The notes under the pieces were generated by a model, which did no database searches, was not told where the DNA came from, and was given only the letters and a program-made list of their open reading frames with translations. Positions 27,849 to 35,519 of a stretch of DNA of 64,000 bases are shown in pieces. The DNA is from Streptomyces sp. NBC_00306 (GTDB lineage: Bacteria; Actinomycetota; Actinomycetes; Streptomycetales; Streptomycetaceae). The translations under genes and the position numbers were made by a program. How positions within the stretch are numbered: the stretch's first letter is position 1; the number at the start of each line of letters is the position of its first letter. Location of the stretch: assembly GCF_036169555.1 (NCBI RefSeq), contig NZ_CP108032.1:1612001-1676000 (forward strand). Reading direction: 5' to 3'.

Positions 27849-28181
27849 ATGCTCTTTCACGTCGTACCCGTGGACGAATGGACGACGGACGTCGACCGTC
27901 CGTACGCCCCTGCCTCGCTGGTCTCCGAGGGCTTCGTGCACTGCTCGCCCGACGGCCCGGCGGCGCTCGTGATCGCCGACGGCCTCTACCGCGACGTGCC
28001 CGATCTGCTGGTTCTCCAGATCGACGAGGCGGGGCTCGGCGCCGAGGTCCGCTGGGAAGGCTCGGAGGACATGCTGTTCCCGCATGTGTACGGGCCGGTC
28101 GAGCGCTCCGCGGTCACAGCGGTGCTCGCGGTACGCCGCGACGCGGACGGCCACGCGCGGGAACTCACCCCCTGGGTGTGA
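27849..28181 (+). CDS. DUF952 family protein
   Basis: The 110-aa protein has the DUF952 pattern: LFHVVPVDEW at the start, YAPASLVSEGFVHCSPDGP in the middle, and LRWEGSE-like and FPHVYGPV near the end. The conserved EGFVHCS and FPHVYGP segments suggest an enzyme-like pocket, and homologues resemble small ADP-ribosyl- or glutathione-related folds. The function is not established. The ATG has little ribosome site. Confidence 0.85.
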   Translation: MLFHVVPVDEWTTDVDRPYAPASLVSEGFVHCSPDGPAALVIADGLYRDVPDLLVLQIDEAGLGAEVRWEGSEDMLFPHVYGPVERSAVTAVLAVRRDADGHARELTPWV

Positions 28182-28335
28182 CCCTCGGTGCACGCCCTGG
28201 CGGTACGCGTTGGGCTGTCGGGCGTACGGCACCGGCGGGATCGGGTACGCACCGGCAGGTTGCTTCTTCCCGGCGGCATTCAGCGCCAAGATGCTCATGG
28301 CTCACGGTCGGGGTCACGACGGAGGGAGACGGGCC

Positions 28336-28791
28336 ATGGACGCACGGCGGCGTACGGTGCTGACGGCAGGCACGGCAGGTGCTCTGGGACTGATGCTGGG
28401 GTGCGGCGAGAACGGTGACGAGGGCGCGGCCGCGTCCGAGCAGCCGACCTCTCCCGGTGCGACGACCGCAGTCGGAGAATCGCCCGCGGGCTCGGCGCCG
28501 GCCGGTGAGGAGCTCGCCCGGACCACCGACATCCCGGTGGGCGGCGGAAAGGTGTTCGCGGACCAGAAGGTCGTGGTCACCCAGCCGACGTCCGGTCAGT
28601 TCAAGGCCTTCTCCGCCATCTGCACCCACCAGGGCTGCACCGTGGACAAGGTGGCCGACGGCACCATCGACTGCCCCTGCCACGGCAGCAGGTTCCGTGT
28701 CGCGGACGCGTCGGTGGCGAAGGGACCGGCCACGAAGCCCCTGCCGCCCAAGCAGATCACCGTCTCCGGGGAGACGATCCTGCTCACGTAG
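28336..28791 (+). CDS. Rieske [2Fe-2S] protein with Tat/lipoprotein-type leader
   Basis: The 151-aa protein starts with RRRTVLTAGTAGALGLMLGC, a twin-arginine-like leader ending in a lipobox-like Cys, then a disordered spacer. The Rieske domain at the C-terminus has both cluster loops, CTHQGCTV and CPCHGSRF, each giving one Cys and one His to the [2Fe-2S] centre. It is probably an exported electron carrier anchored at the membrane. Its partner is not nearby. GGAGGGAG precedes the ATG. Confidence 0.9.
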   Translation: MDARRRTVLTAGTAGALGLMLGCGENGDEGAAASEQPTSPGATTAVGESPAGSAPAGEELARTTDIPVGGGKVFADQKVVVTQPTSGQFKAFSAICTHQGCTVDKVADGTIDCPCHGSRFRVADASVAKGPATKPLPPKQITVSGETILLT

Positions 28792-28801
28792 CCTGTGCCG
28801 C

Positions 28802-29545
28802 ATGACCCCGCATGAGCTGGTGCGCGATCACACGATCTACTCATGTGTCATGGGTTCGCGCGCCTTTGGCCTGGCGACGGAGGACAGCGACACCGACCGG
28901 CGCGGTGTGTTCGTCGCACCCACCCCGCTCCACTGGCGCTTCGAGAAGCCCCCGACCCATGTCGAGGGCCCGGCCGCCGAACAGTTCTCCTGGGAGCTGG
29001 AGCGATTCTGCGATCTGGCCCTGCGCGCCAACCCGAACATCCTGGAGTGTCTGCACTCCCCGCACATCGAGCGCATCGACGACACCGGGCGTGAACTGCT
29101 CGCCCTGCGTGCGGCGTTCCTGTCCCGCGAGGTCCACCGGACGTTCGTGCGCTACGCCGAGGGCCAGCAAAAGAAGCTGGAGTCGGACGTCCGCCGGTAC
29201 GGCGCACCGCGCTGGAAGCACGCGATGCACCTGCTGCGGCTGCTCGCGTCCTGCCGGGACCTGCTGCGCACCGGGGAACTCGTCCTCGACGTGGGTGAGG
29301 AGCGGGAACGTCTGCTGGCCGTCAAGCACGGCGAGTTCAGCTGGCCCGAGATCGCGTCGTGGATGGCCCGCACTGCCGACGAGGCCGATGAGGCGGCGCT
29401 CCGCACACCGCTGCCGCCGGAGCCGGACCGCGCCCGCGTCGAGGACTTCCTCGTACGGGTCCGGCGGGCCTCAGCCCTCCAGCCGGACCCGCACCACGAG
29501 CGCGCCGAGGGCGGCATGGGCGGAGGCCTCGTCGGGCAGCCGTGA
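28802..29545 (+). CDS. Pol-beta-type nucleotidyltransferase domain protein
   Basis: The 247-aa protein has the nucleotidyltransferase signature GSRAFGL-x-x-EDSDTDRRGVF near residues 17-36, with the metal-binding Asp pair, followed by a helical region (LLRLLASCRDLLRTGEL) like minimal or MNT-type transferases. It starts 10 bp after the Rieske stop codon. It resembles the minus-strand gene just beyond it (DSDVDLRGVH), and their 3' ends overlap by 75 bp. Substrates are unknown. Proximity to the NAD operon suggests a link with nucleotide or NAD metabolism (inference). Confidence 0.8.
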   Translation: MTPHELVRDHTIYSCVMGSRAFGLATEDSDTDRRGVFVAPTPLHWRFEKPPTHVEGPAAEQFSWELERFCDLALRANPNILECLHSPHIERIDDTGRELLALRAAFLSREVHRTFVRYAEGQQKKLESDVRRYGAPRWKHAMHLLRLLASCRDLLRTGELVLDVGEERERLLAVKHGEFSWPEIASWMARTADEADEAALRTPLPPEPDRARVEDFLVRVRRASALQPDPHHERAEGGMGGGLVGQP

Positions 29546-30223
29546 GGTCTGCTGCGCCTCGTCGAGGACGAGGTGCAGCGCTTCGACGTCGGCCCGGGCC
29601 CTGTCCTTGTCGACGCCGGAGGCGAGACCGTGCTCGGCGTCCGCCTTGGCCGCGATCAGGTCGGGCAGGTACGCGGGAGCCGCGACCTCGTCGAGCAGCG
29701 TGGGCAGATGTGCCTGCACCTCGCCGCTGCGCATCAGACGGATGCCGGTCAGCAGGGTGCGGAAGGTGTAGAGCAGCGGCTTGAGTTCGCCGGTCTTCTC
29801 GAAGAGCCGCCACTGCGTGGACGCGAAACCCCGGTAGTGGTGGGCGTGGTGGAGGGTGAGCACACCGGGCGCGAGGGCCACCAGCTCGTCGTGGGCCGCT
29901 CCGGTGTGGACGACCAGCGGGGACAGCAGCTGTTCCAGCACATAGCCGTTGCGGCGCAGCATGAGCCGGACGAACTTCCGCAGGTCGTGCGTGACCAGGT
30001 CCATCTCGGTCCCGTCCCGGTCCCATATCAGGGACCGGGTCTCCTCGGGCTCGTGCAGCCCGACGAGCTCCGTCACCGGGAGCAGATGGACGCCGCGCAG
30101 GTCCACGTCCGAGTCCTTGGACGGGAATCCGTACAGGTGCGCCCCCGAGACGGTGGCGAAGAGCAGGGGGTCGGGCTGTTCGGCGACGACGGGGCCGAGG
30201 TCCAGGTCGAGTGGGGCAGTCAT
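29471..30223 (-). CDS. Pol-beta-type nucleotidyltransferase domain protein at the end of the NAD operon
   Basis: The 250-aa protein has GAHLYGFPSKDSDVDLRGVH near residues 27-46, the transferase metal site, and HDLRKFVRLMLRRNGYVLEQ plus a helical C-terminus. It follows the ADP-ribosylglycohydrolase gene after 3 bp, so it belongs to the pnuC-nadR-nrtR transcript. It is a paralogue of the convergent gene at 28802-29545. It could transfer a nucleotide to, or from, an NAD-related substrate or nucleic acid. No function is proven. Confidence 0.82.
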   Translation of the reverse strand: MTAPLDLDLGPVVAEQPDPLLFATVSGAHLYGFPSKDSDVDLRGVHLLPVTELVGLHEPEETRSLIWDRDGTEMDLVTHDLRKFVRLMLRRNGYVLEQLLSPLVVHTGAAHDELVALAPGVLTLHHAHHYRGFASTQWRLFEKTGELKPLLYTFRTLLTGIRLMRSGEVQAHLPTLLDEVAAPAYLPDLIAAKADAEHGLASGVDKDRARADVEALHLVLDEAQQTSRLPDEASAHAALGALVVRVRLEG

Positions 30224-30226
30224 GGA

Positions 30227-31258
30227 TCAAGAATCCCAGAGCGCTCCGAGGGACATCAGGTCGCTGCGGTACTCGATCCGCTCCGACCATTCCTTGGGCC
30301 ACGCCCCGGCGCCCAGGTGCGCCCCGGCGAAGGCACCGGCGAGGCAGGCGATGGAGTCCGAGTCGCCCCGGGTGCAGGCGGCCCGGCGCAGGGCGGTGGC
30401 CGGCTCGTCCGGGAAGAGCAGGAAGCACAGCAGCCCGGTCGTGAGGGCCTCTTCGGCGATCCAGCCGTCCCCGGTGGCGAGGCACGGGTCGGTCTCGGGG
30501 TTGGTGGTGCGCAGGGCGGTGGCGAGCCGTTCGAGCGCCTGGAGGCACTCGTCCCAGCCGCGGGCGATGAAAGCCTGGGGCGTCGGGTCGTGGGAGTAGG
30601 TCCAGAGGTTGCCGAGCCAGCGCTCGTGATAGCGGCTGCGGCTCTCGTAGGCGTACGAGCGGAGCTGGCCCACCAGGCCCATCGGTTCGCCGCCCTGCGC
30701 CAGGAGGTGCACCGCGCGGGCGGTGAGGTCGGAGGCCGCGAGCGCGGTGGGGTGGCCGTGGGTGAGCGCCGCCTGCAACTGGGCCGCCCCCGCCCGCTGT
30801 TCCTCGCTCAGTCCCGGTACGAGACCGACCGGCGCGACCCGCATGTTGGCGCCGCAGCCCTTGGAGCCGATCTGGCCGGCCTCCTGCCAGGGGCGGTCGC
30901 TGTCGAGCTTCTCGCAGGCGACGAGGCAGGTGCGGCCGGGGGCGCGGTTGTTGTCCGGTGAGTGGTACCAGTCGACGAACTCCTTGCGCACCGGCCCGGC
31001 CATACGGGAGGCGTCCAGCAGTCCGCGGTCCATGGCGGTGCGTATGCCCCGGCCGAGGGCCAGGGTCATCTGGGTGTCGTCCGTGACGATGGCGGGCCCG
31101 GGCAGCTGCATCTCCCGCCAGGGTCCGGTCTTGGCGAGAATCTGCGGTACGTCGTTGAACTCGGTGGGGAAGCCGAGCGCGTCCCCGATCGCGAGTCCGA
31201 TCAGCGAGCCGGTCGCGGCCTGCTTGGTGACGGTCCTCGTGGTCCTCAGCGTGGTCAT
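30227..31258 (-). CDS. ADP-ribosylglycohydrolase family protein
   Basis: The 343-aa protein has the ARH/DraG blocks: GLAIGDALGFPTEF (metal-binding region), TDDTQMTLALGRGI, GCGANMRVAPVGL and, near the C-terminus, RGDSDSIACLAGAFAGAHLG, which hold the two divalent metals. These enzymes remove ADP-ribose from proteins, nucleic acids or small molecules. The ATG overlaps nrtR (ATGA). It sits in an NAD-salvage operon, so it may recycle ADP-ribose. The true substrate is unknown. Confidence 0.9.
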   Translation of the reverse strand: MTTLRTTRTVTKQAATGSLIGLAIGDALGFPTEFNDVPQILAKTGPWREMQLPGPAIVTDDTQMTLALGRGIRTAMDRGLLDASRMAGPVRKEFVDWYHSPDNNRAPGRTCLVACEKLDSDRPWQEAGQIGSKGCGANMRVAPVGLVPGLSEEQRAGAAQLQAALTHGHPTALAASDLTARAVHLLAQGGEPMGLVGQLRSYAYESRSRYHERWLGNLWTYSHDPTPQAFIARGWDECLQALERLATALRTTNPETDPCLATGDGWIAEEALTTGLLCFLLFPDEPATALRRAACTRGDSDSIACLAGAFAGAHLGAGAWPKEWSERIEYRSDLMSLGALWDS

Positions 31259-31974
31259 GGCTGCCGTCCTTCCGGTCGCAGGAGTGGAGGGTGCAGGGCC
31301 GATGCGGCACCGGCCCGGTAGATCGCGGCCGGCTTCCCCCGGCCGCCGGTGCGGCGCGGCGCGCCCTCGACGGCTTCGACGAAGCCGGGTGTGGTGAGGA
31401 CTTTCCGCCGGAAGTTGGGCCGGTCCAGCTCGACGCCCCAGACCGTCTCGTACACCTGCTGGAGCTCGCCGAGGGTGAACTCGGGCGGGCAGAAGCTGGT
31501 GGCCAGGCAGGTGTACTCGAGCTTGGCGCCGATGCGGTCGTACGCGTCGGCGAGGATCCGGTCGTGGTCGAAGGCGAGCGGGGACACGGACGCGAGCGGC
31601 ATCCACTGGGCGTGGGCCGCGTCCCCGCCGCCGCGTGGTTCCGGCAGGTCGGGCAGCAGGGCCGTGTAGGCGACGGACACCACCCGCATCCGCGGGTCGC
31701 GGTCCGGATCGCTGTAGGTGCGCAGTTGCTCCAGGTGGAGGTGCTCCACGGTCCGCTGCGACAGCCCGGTCTCCTCGGCCAGTTCGCGGCGCGCGGCGAT
31801 CTCGGCGGACTCCCTGGGCCGCACGAAGCCGCCGGGCAGGGCCCAGGCGCCCTTGTAGGGGTCCTCGCCGCGCCTGACGAGCAGGACGTGCAGCCGCTGC
31901 TCGCGGACCGTGCAGACGGCGAGGTCGACGGTGACGGCGAAGGGAGGGAAGGCTCCCGGGTCGTAGTCCTGCAT
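31255..31974 (-). CDS. nrtR: NrtR-type NUDIX transcriptional regulator of NAD metabolism
   Basis: The 239-aa protein has an intact NUDIX box (GFVRPRESAEIAARRE then LAEETGL, about residues 49-71) and a C-terminal winged helix (LGELQQVYETVWG, RPNFRRKVL), the NrtR layout. NrtR senses ADP-ribose or related compounds and represses NAD genes. It overlaps nadR (TGATG) and the ADP-ribosylglycohydrolase gene. It should control this operon through the inverted repeat before pnuC. Confidence 0.9.
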   Translation of the reverse strand: MQDYDPGAFPPFAVTVDLAVCTVREQRLHVLLVRRGEDPYKGAWALPGGFVRPRESAEIAARRELAEETGLSQRTVEHLHLEQLRTYSDPDRDPRMRVVSVAYTALLPDLPEPRGGGDAAHAQWMPLASVSPLAFDHDRILADAYDRIGAKLEYTCLATSFCPPEFTLGELQQVYETVWGVELDRPNFRRKVLTTPGFVEAVEGAPRRTGGRGKPAAIYRAGAASALHPPLLRPEGRQP

Positions 31975-33053
31975 CAGCGGCGCTCCGGGAGTGGGTCGGC
32001 GAGGTCCCAGCCCGCGTCGAGCAGGGCGTCGACGGCGGCGACGGCGGTGGCGAGCCGCTGCTCGTGCGGGCCGCGCAGTCGGACGGTACGCCGGCCGGTG
32101 CGCCGCAGTTCGTCGGCGAAGCGGCCGGTCATCCACGGTCGCAGATGTTCCCCGTCGCGCAGTCCGTCGTCCTCGAAGTCCACACCTTCGTGGTCGGTGA
32201 GCAGCCACAGATGCTGTCTGCCGCGTGCGGCGATCCGCGCCACCTCGTCGTGGCCGGCGCCGAGGTAGCGCTCGTGCCACACCGTGGTGGCGAAGGCGTC
32301 GGTGTCGCAGAACAGCACCGGAGATCCGGCGCGGGCCGCCGTCTCTTCCAGCTCCGTCTGCCGCCGGGCGATGAGCGGGAACTCGTCCGAGGAGAAGGAC
32401 ACCTCGCTCCAGTCGGCTCCCGGCCGCGCGGAGCGCAGCCGGGCCAGCTTCCGTTCGCTGAACTCCCGCCCGTACTCCGGCACATACTGGGTGCGGGACC
32501 AGACGCCGCCGCGCCTGCGGTAGTGGTCCGTGAGCGCCCGGGCCATCGTCGTGGTGCCCGTCGACTCGGCGCCGAGCACGACGACGCGCCGGGCGAGCGC
32601 CGCGCGGACAGGGGCCCGCAGCAGGTCCCAGGAGCCGACGGGGTCCTTGCGCACAGCCGTGCCGGAGACGGGGAAGAGCGTGCGGTCGGGGTCGACGCAC
32701 ACCGCCTCGGCGCCGAACCGGCGGCCCAGTTCCTCGCCGTACGTCTCGGAGGTGAAGACCGCGTCCACCGGCTCGGGTACGGCGGCGCGGAAGACCGCCA
32801 TGTGCGCCTCCCACACGTCCGGGTCGTTCAGATCCACCGGGATGTCGTCGACGGCGCCGACGACCGTTACGTCCGGGTGGACTTCGCGCATCCACGCCAC
32901 GCGCTCCGCCAGCGGGATCGACTCGACCGCGGAGGCGCAGACCAGCACGGTGAGCCGCTCGCACCGGTCGGCCGCGGCCGTCACGAGGTGGTGGTGGCCC
33001 GCGTGCGGCGGATAGAACTTCCCGAGGACGAGGCCGTGTCCGTACCGGCTCAT
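31974..33053 (-). CDS. nadR: NadR-like NMN adenylyltransferase/ribosylnicotinamide kinase
   Basis: The 359-aa bifunctional-looking protein has an N-terminal nucleotidyltransferase domain (GLVLGKFYPPHAGHHHL, with the HxGH motif of NMNAT) and a C-terminal kinase-like domain from about residue 155. The kinase P-loop reads VVVLGAESTGTTT, so Thr replaces the usual Lys. NadR converts nicotinamide riboside to NMN and NAD. It overlaps pnuC, the riboside transporter, by 4 bp, consistent with uptake and conversion in one unit. Kinase activity is uncertain because of the altered P-loop. Confidence 0.88.
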   Translation of the reverse strand: MSRYGHGLVLGKFYPPHAGHHHLVTAAADRCERLTVLVCASAVESIPLAERVAWMREVHPDVTVVGAVDDIPVDLNDPDVWEAHMAVFRAAVPEPVDAVFTSETYGEELGRRFGAEAVCVDPDRTLFPVSGTAVRKDPVGSWDLLRAPVRAALARRVVVLGAESTGTTTMARALTDHYRRRGGVWSRTQYVPEYGREFSERKLARLRSARPGADWSEVSFSSDEFPLIARRQTELEETAARAGSPVLFCDTDAFATTVWHERYLGAGHDEVARIAARGRQHLWLLTDHEGVDFEDDGLRDGEHLRPWMTGRFADELRRTGRRTVRLRGPHEQRLATAVAAVDALLDAGWDLADPLPERR

Positions 33054-33703
33054 GCCCTGGCCCCGACCGGCGCGCGGGGCACGGCCGCGAGATCACGCGA
33101 CCAGTTGCGCAGTCCCAGCACGCAGAGCGTCATGAACCCGATGTAGAGCAGCGAGGTCAGATACAGCTCCTTGTACGCGTACAGCGGAATGTAGACGACG
33201 TCGGCCGCGATCCACAGCCACCACGACTCGACCCGCTTGCGGCACTGCCCGTATGTCGCCATCAGCGACAGGGCGGTGGTCAGCGCGTCCCAGAACGGGA
33301 CGGTCGAGTCGGTGGCGCGGGCGAGCAGGAGCGTCAGCCCGGCGGTCCCCACCACCCCCGCCGCGCACAGCCACGTCCATTCCGTGCGGCTCGTGCGCCG
33401 CACCGGAAGGACGTCGCGGCCTGGTCCACCCCCGTGGGTCCAGGTCCACCAGCCGTACACGGCGAGGGTGATGAAGACGATCTGCAGGCCGGCGTCGGCG
33501 TAGAGCCCGGCCTGGACGAAGAGAACGATGAAGAAGAGGTTGTTGGCGATGCCGATCGGCCAGTTGGCGAGGTGCTGACGGGCGACGAGCCAGACGCAGA
33601 GTGCGCCGCTTCCGAAGCCGAGGACCTCGGTCCAGCTCACCGGGGTGTCCAGAACGGTGAACAGCGGTTGCTGCAACGGTTCGACGATGTCCGCGAGACT
33701 CAC
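33050..33703 (-). CDS. pnuC: PnuC-type nicotinamide riboside transporter
   Basis: The 217-aa membrane protein has about seven hydrophobic segments and PnuC blocks (WPIGIANNLFFIVLF, YGWWTWTHGG, WWLWIAADVVYIPLYAYKEL). It imports nicotinamide riboside by facilitated diffusion, with trapping by NadR. The GTG start has AAGGAGG 5 bases upstream, overlapping the operator. It is the first gene of the operon. Confidence 0.93.
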   Translation of the reverse strand: MSLADIVEPLQQPLFTVLDTPVSWTEVLGFGSGALCVWLVARQHLANWPIGIANNLFFIVLFVQAGLYADAGLQIVFITLAVYGWWTWTHGGGPGRDVLPVRRTSRTEWTWLCAAGVVGTAGLTLLLARATDSTVPFWDALTTALSLMATYGQCRKRVESWWLWIAADVVYIPLYAYKELYLTSLLYIGFMTLCVLGLRNWSRDLAAVPRAPVGARA

Positions 33704-33713
33704 GCCCGCCTCC

Positions 33714-33736
33714 TTAATGGTCACTCTGACTATAAA
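33714..33736 (-). promoter_or_regulatory. Candidate NrtR operator over the pnuC promoter
   Basis: On the minus strand TTTATAGTCA-GAG-TGACCATTAA forms an inverted repeat (8 of 10 positions symmetric), similar to NrtR sites as I know them. It covers the likely -10 element and touches the pnuC ribosome site, so binding would block transcription. NrtR is encoded two genes downstream. Confidence 0.7.
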
Positions 33737-33758
33737 GGCAGACGGGCTGGTCCCACAA
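33729..33758 (-). promoter_or_regulatory. Candidate pnuC operon promoter
   Basis: A minus-strand TATAGT (33734-33729) sits 18 bp after TTGTGG (33758-33753). The -10 is close to TATAAT and the -35 keeps only TTG. The start site would fall within the NrtR-like repeat. Confidence 0.55.
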
Positions 33759-33785
33759 GGCGTGGCGGCCCCCGGGAACGACGAA

Positions 33786-33812
33786 AGCCCGCGGCATCAA
33801 CTGCCGCGGGCT
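33786..33812 (-). terminator. Terminator after rluB
   Basis: AGCCCGCGGCA and its perfect complement flank a 5-base loop. On the minus strand it begins about 50 bp past the rluB stop and is followed by TTTCG. It separates rluB from the NAD operon promoter. Confidence 0.8.
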
Positions 33813-33861
33813 CTGCGTGCGTTGCGTTGCGGACCCGAGTGCTCCGGCGCAACGGGTGCTG

Positions 33862-34914
33862 CTAGAGGCCGACTTCCTTCATCAGCATGCCGACCTCGGT
33901 GTTCGTCAGACGGCGCAGCCAGCCCGACTTCTGGTCGCCGAGACCGATCGGCCCGAACGACGTCCGCACGAGCCTCTCGACCGGGAAGCCCGCCTCGGAC
34001 AGCATCCGGCGGACGATGTGCTTGCGGCCCTCGTGGAGGGTGACCTCGACCAGGTAGTTCTTGCCGGTGTTCTCCACCACGCGGAAGTGGTCGGCGCGCG
34101 CGTAGCCGTCCTCCAGCGGGATGCCGTCCTTGAGCCGCTTGCCGAGGTCACGCGGGAGCGGGCCCTGGATCGCGGCCAGGTAGGTCTTCTTCACCCCGTA
34201 CTTGGGGTGGGTGAGGCGGTGGGCCAGCTCACCGTGGTTGGTGAGCAGGATGATGCCCTCGGTCTCGGTGTCCAGCCGTCCGACGTGGAACAGCCGCGTC
34301 TCGCGGTTGGTGACGTAGTCGCCCAGGCACTGACGGCCGTCAGGGTCCTCCATCGTGGAGACGACACCCGCGGGCTTGTTCAGCGCGAAGAAGAGGTGGG
34401 ACTGGGTCGCGACGGTCAGTCCGTCGACCTTGATCTCGTCCTTCTCCGGGTCGACCCGGACACCCTGCTCGACGACGACCTGGCCGTTGACCTCGACCCG
34501 GCCGGAGTCGATCAGCTCCTCGCAGGAACGGCGCGAGCCCATACCGGCCCTGGCCAGCACCTTCTGCAGCCGCTCGCCCTCCTGCTCGGCGCCGGGGAAG
34601 GTCTTGGGCGTCTTCACCTCGGGCTTGTTCGCGTAGCGCTCGCGGTTGCGCTCCTCGGTCCGGGCGTCGTACTCACGCGAACGCGAGGGGGCGGTCCGCC
34701 CGCGGCCTCGCTGGGGGGACTGCTTCGGACCGCCCTTGGCACCGCCGCGGGCTCCCTCTCCCCGCCCCTTCTTCGGCGCCTCGGAGGAACCACCGACGTC
34801 GTAGCGGCGCTCCTCGGGCCGGGGCTTGCCCGAGCGCTTCTGCTGGTCGTCGCGGTTGTTGCCGGCACCCCGGTAGTTGCCGCGCCCGCTGCTGTTGTTG
34901 CCGCTGCTTCGCAT
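33862..34914 (-). CDS. rluB: rRNA pseudouridine synthase, RluB/RsuA family
   Basis: The 350-aa protein has a basic, Gly/Arg-rich, disordered N-terminus of about 110 residues. An S4 domain follows (LQKVLARAGMGSRRSCEELI) and then the catalytic domain with GRLDTETEGIILLTNHG, where the Asp is the catalytic residue. It converts a uridine in 23S (or 16S) rRNA to pseudouridine. It overlaps scpB (TGATG), a pairing common in Gram-positive genomes. Confidence 0.92.
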   Translation of the reverse strand: MRSSGNNSSGRGNYRGAGNNRDDQQKRSGKPRPEERRYDVGGSSEAPKKGRGEGARGGAKGGPKQSPQRGRGRTAPSRSREYDARTEERNRERYANKPEVKTPKTFPGAEQEGERLQKVLARAGMGSRRSCEELIDSGRVEVNGQVVVEQGVRVDPEKDEIKVDGLTVATQSHLFFALNKPAGVVSTMEDPDGRQCLGDYVTNRETRLFHVGRLDTETEGIILLTNHGELAHRLTHPKYGVKKTYLAAIQGPLPRDLGKRLKDGIPLEDGYARADHFRVVENTGKNYLVEVTLHEGRKHIVRRMLSEAGFPVERLVRTSFGPIGLGDQKSGWLRRLTNTEVGMLMKEVGL

Positions 34915-35519
34915 CAAAGTTCCGTCGTCTTGTCGTCTTCGTCGGTGTCCGGAGCATCCGGATCGAACGACGGCACCCCTTCCAGCGTCTCGGCCTCGAT
35001 CGCCTCGGCCTCGGGGAGGAAGGGCGCGAGCTCCGGGAGCTCGTCCAGGCCGCGCAGGCCCATCCGCTCCAGAAAGTAGTTCGTCGTCCTGTACAGGATC
35101 GCACCTGTTTCGGGTTCCGCGCCCGCCTCCTCGACCAGACCGCGCTGAAGGAGGGTGCGCATGACGCCGTCGCAGTTCACTCCGCGCACCGCGGAGACCC
35201 GCGAACGGCTGACCGGCTGACGGTACGCGACGACCGCGAGGGTCTCCAGCGCCGCCTGCGTGAGGCGTGCGTGCTGCCCGTCCAGGACGAAGCGTTCCAC
35301 GGCGTCGGCGTGCTCCGCGCGCGAGTAGAAGCGCCAGCCGCCCGCCACGAGCCTCAGCTCGAAGCCGCGGCCCTGGACGGTGTACTCGTCGGCCAGCTCC
35401 CGCAGAGCGTCCGCCACCGCCCTGCGCGGCTGCTCCAGGACCTTGGCGAGGTGCTCCTCGGTGGCGGGCTCGTCCACCACCATCAGAACGGCCTCGAGGG
35501 CGGGCTTGAGGTCGCTCAC
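34914..35519 (-). CDS. scpB: Segregation and condensation protein B
   Basis: The 201-aa protein has two winged-helix regions (LKPALEAVLMVVDEPATEEH, LTQAALETLAVVAYRQPVSR) and an acidic C-terminus. ScpB dimers join ScpA and SMC to form the condensin-like complex. The GTG start overlaps the scpA stop (GTGA), which keeps the two subunits in proportion. Confidence 0.95.
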   Translation of the reverse strand: MSDLKPALEAVLMVVDEPATEEHLAKVLEQPRRAVADALRELADEYTVQGRGFELRLVAGGWRFYSRAEHADAVERFVLDGQHARLTQAALETLAVVAYRQPVSRSRVSAVRGVNCDGVMRTLLQRGLVEEAGAEPETGAILYRTTNYFLERMGLRGLDELPELAPFLPEAEAIEAETLEGVPSFDPDAPDTDEDDKTTEL

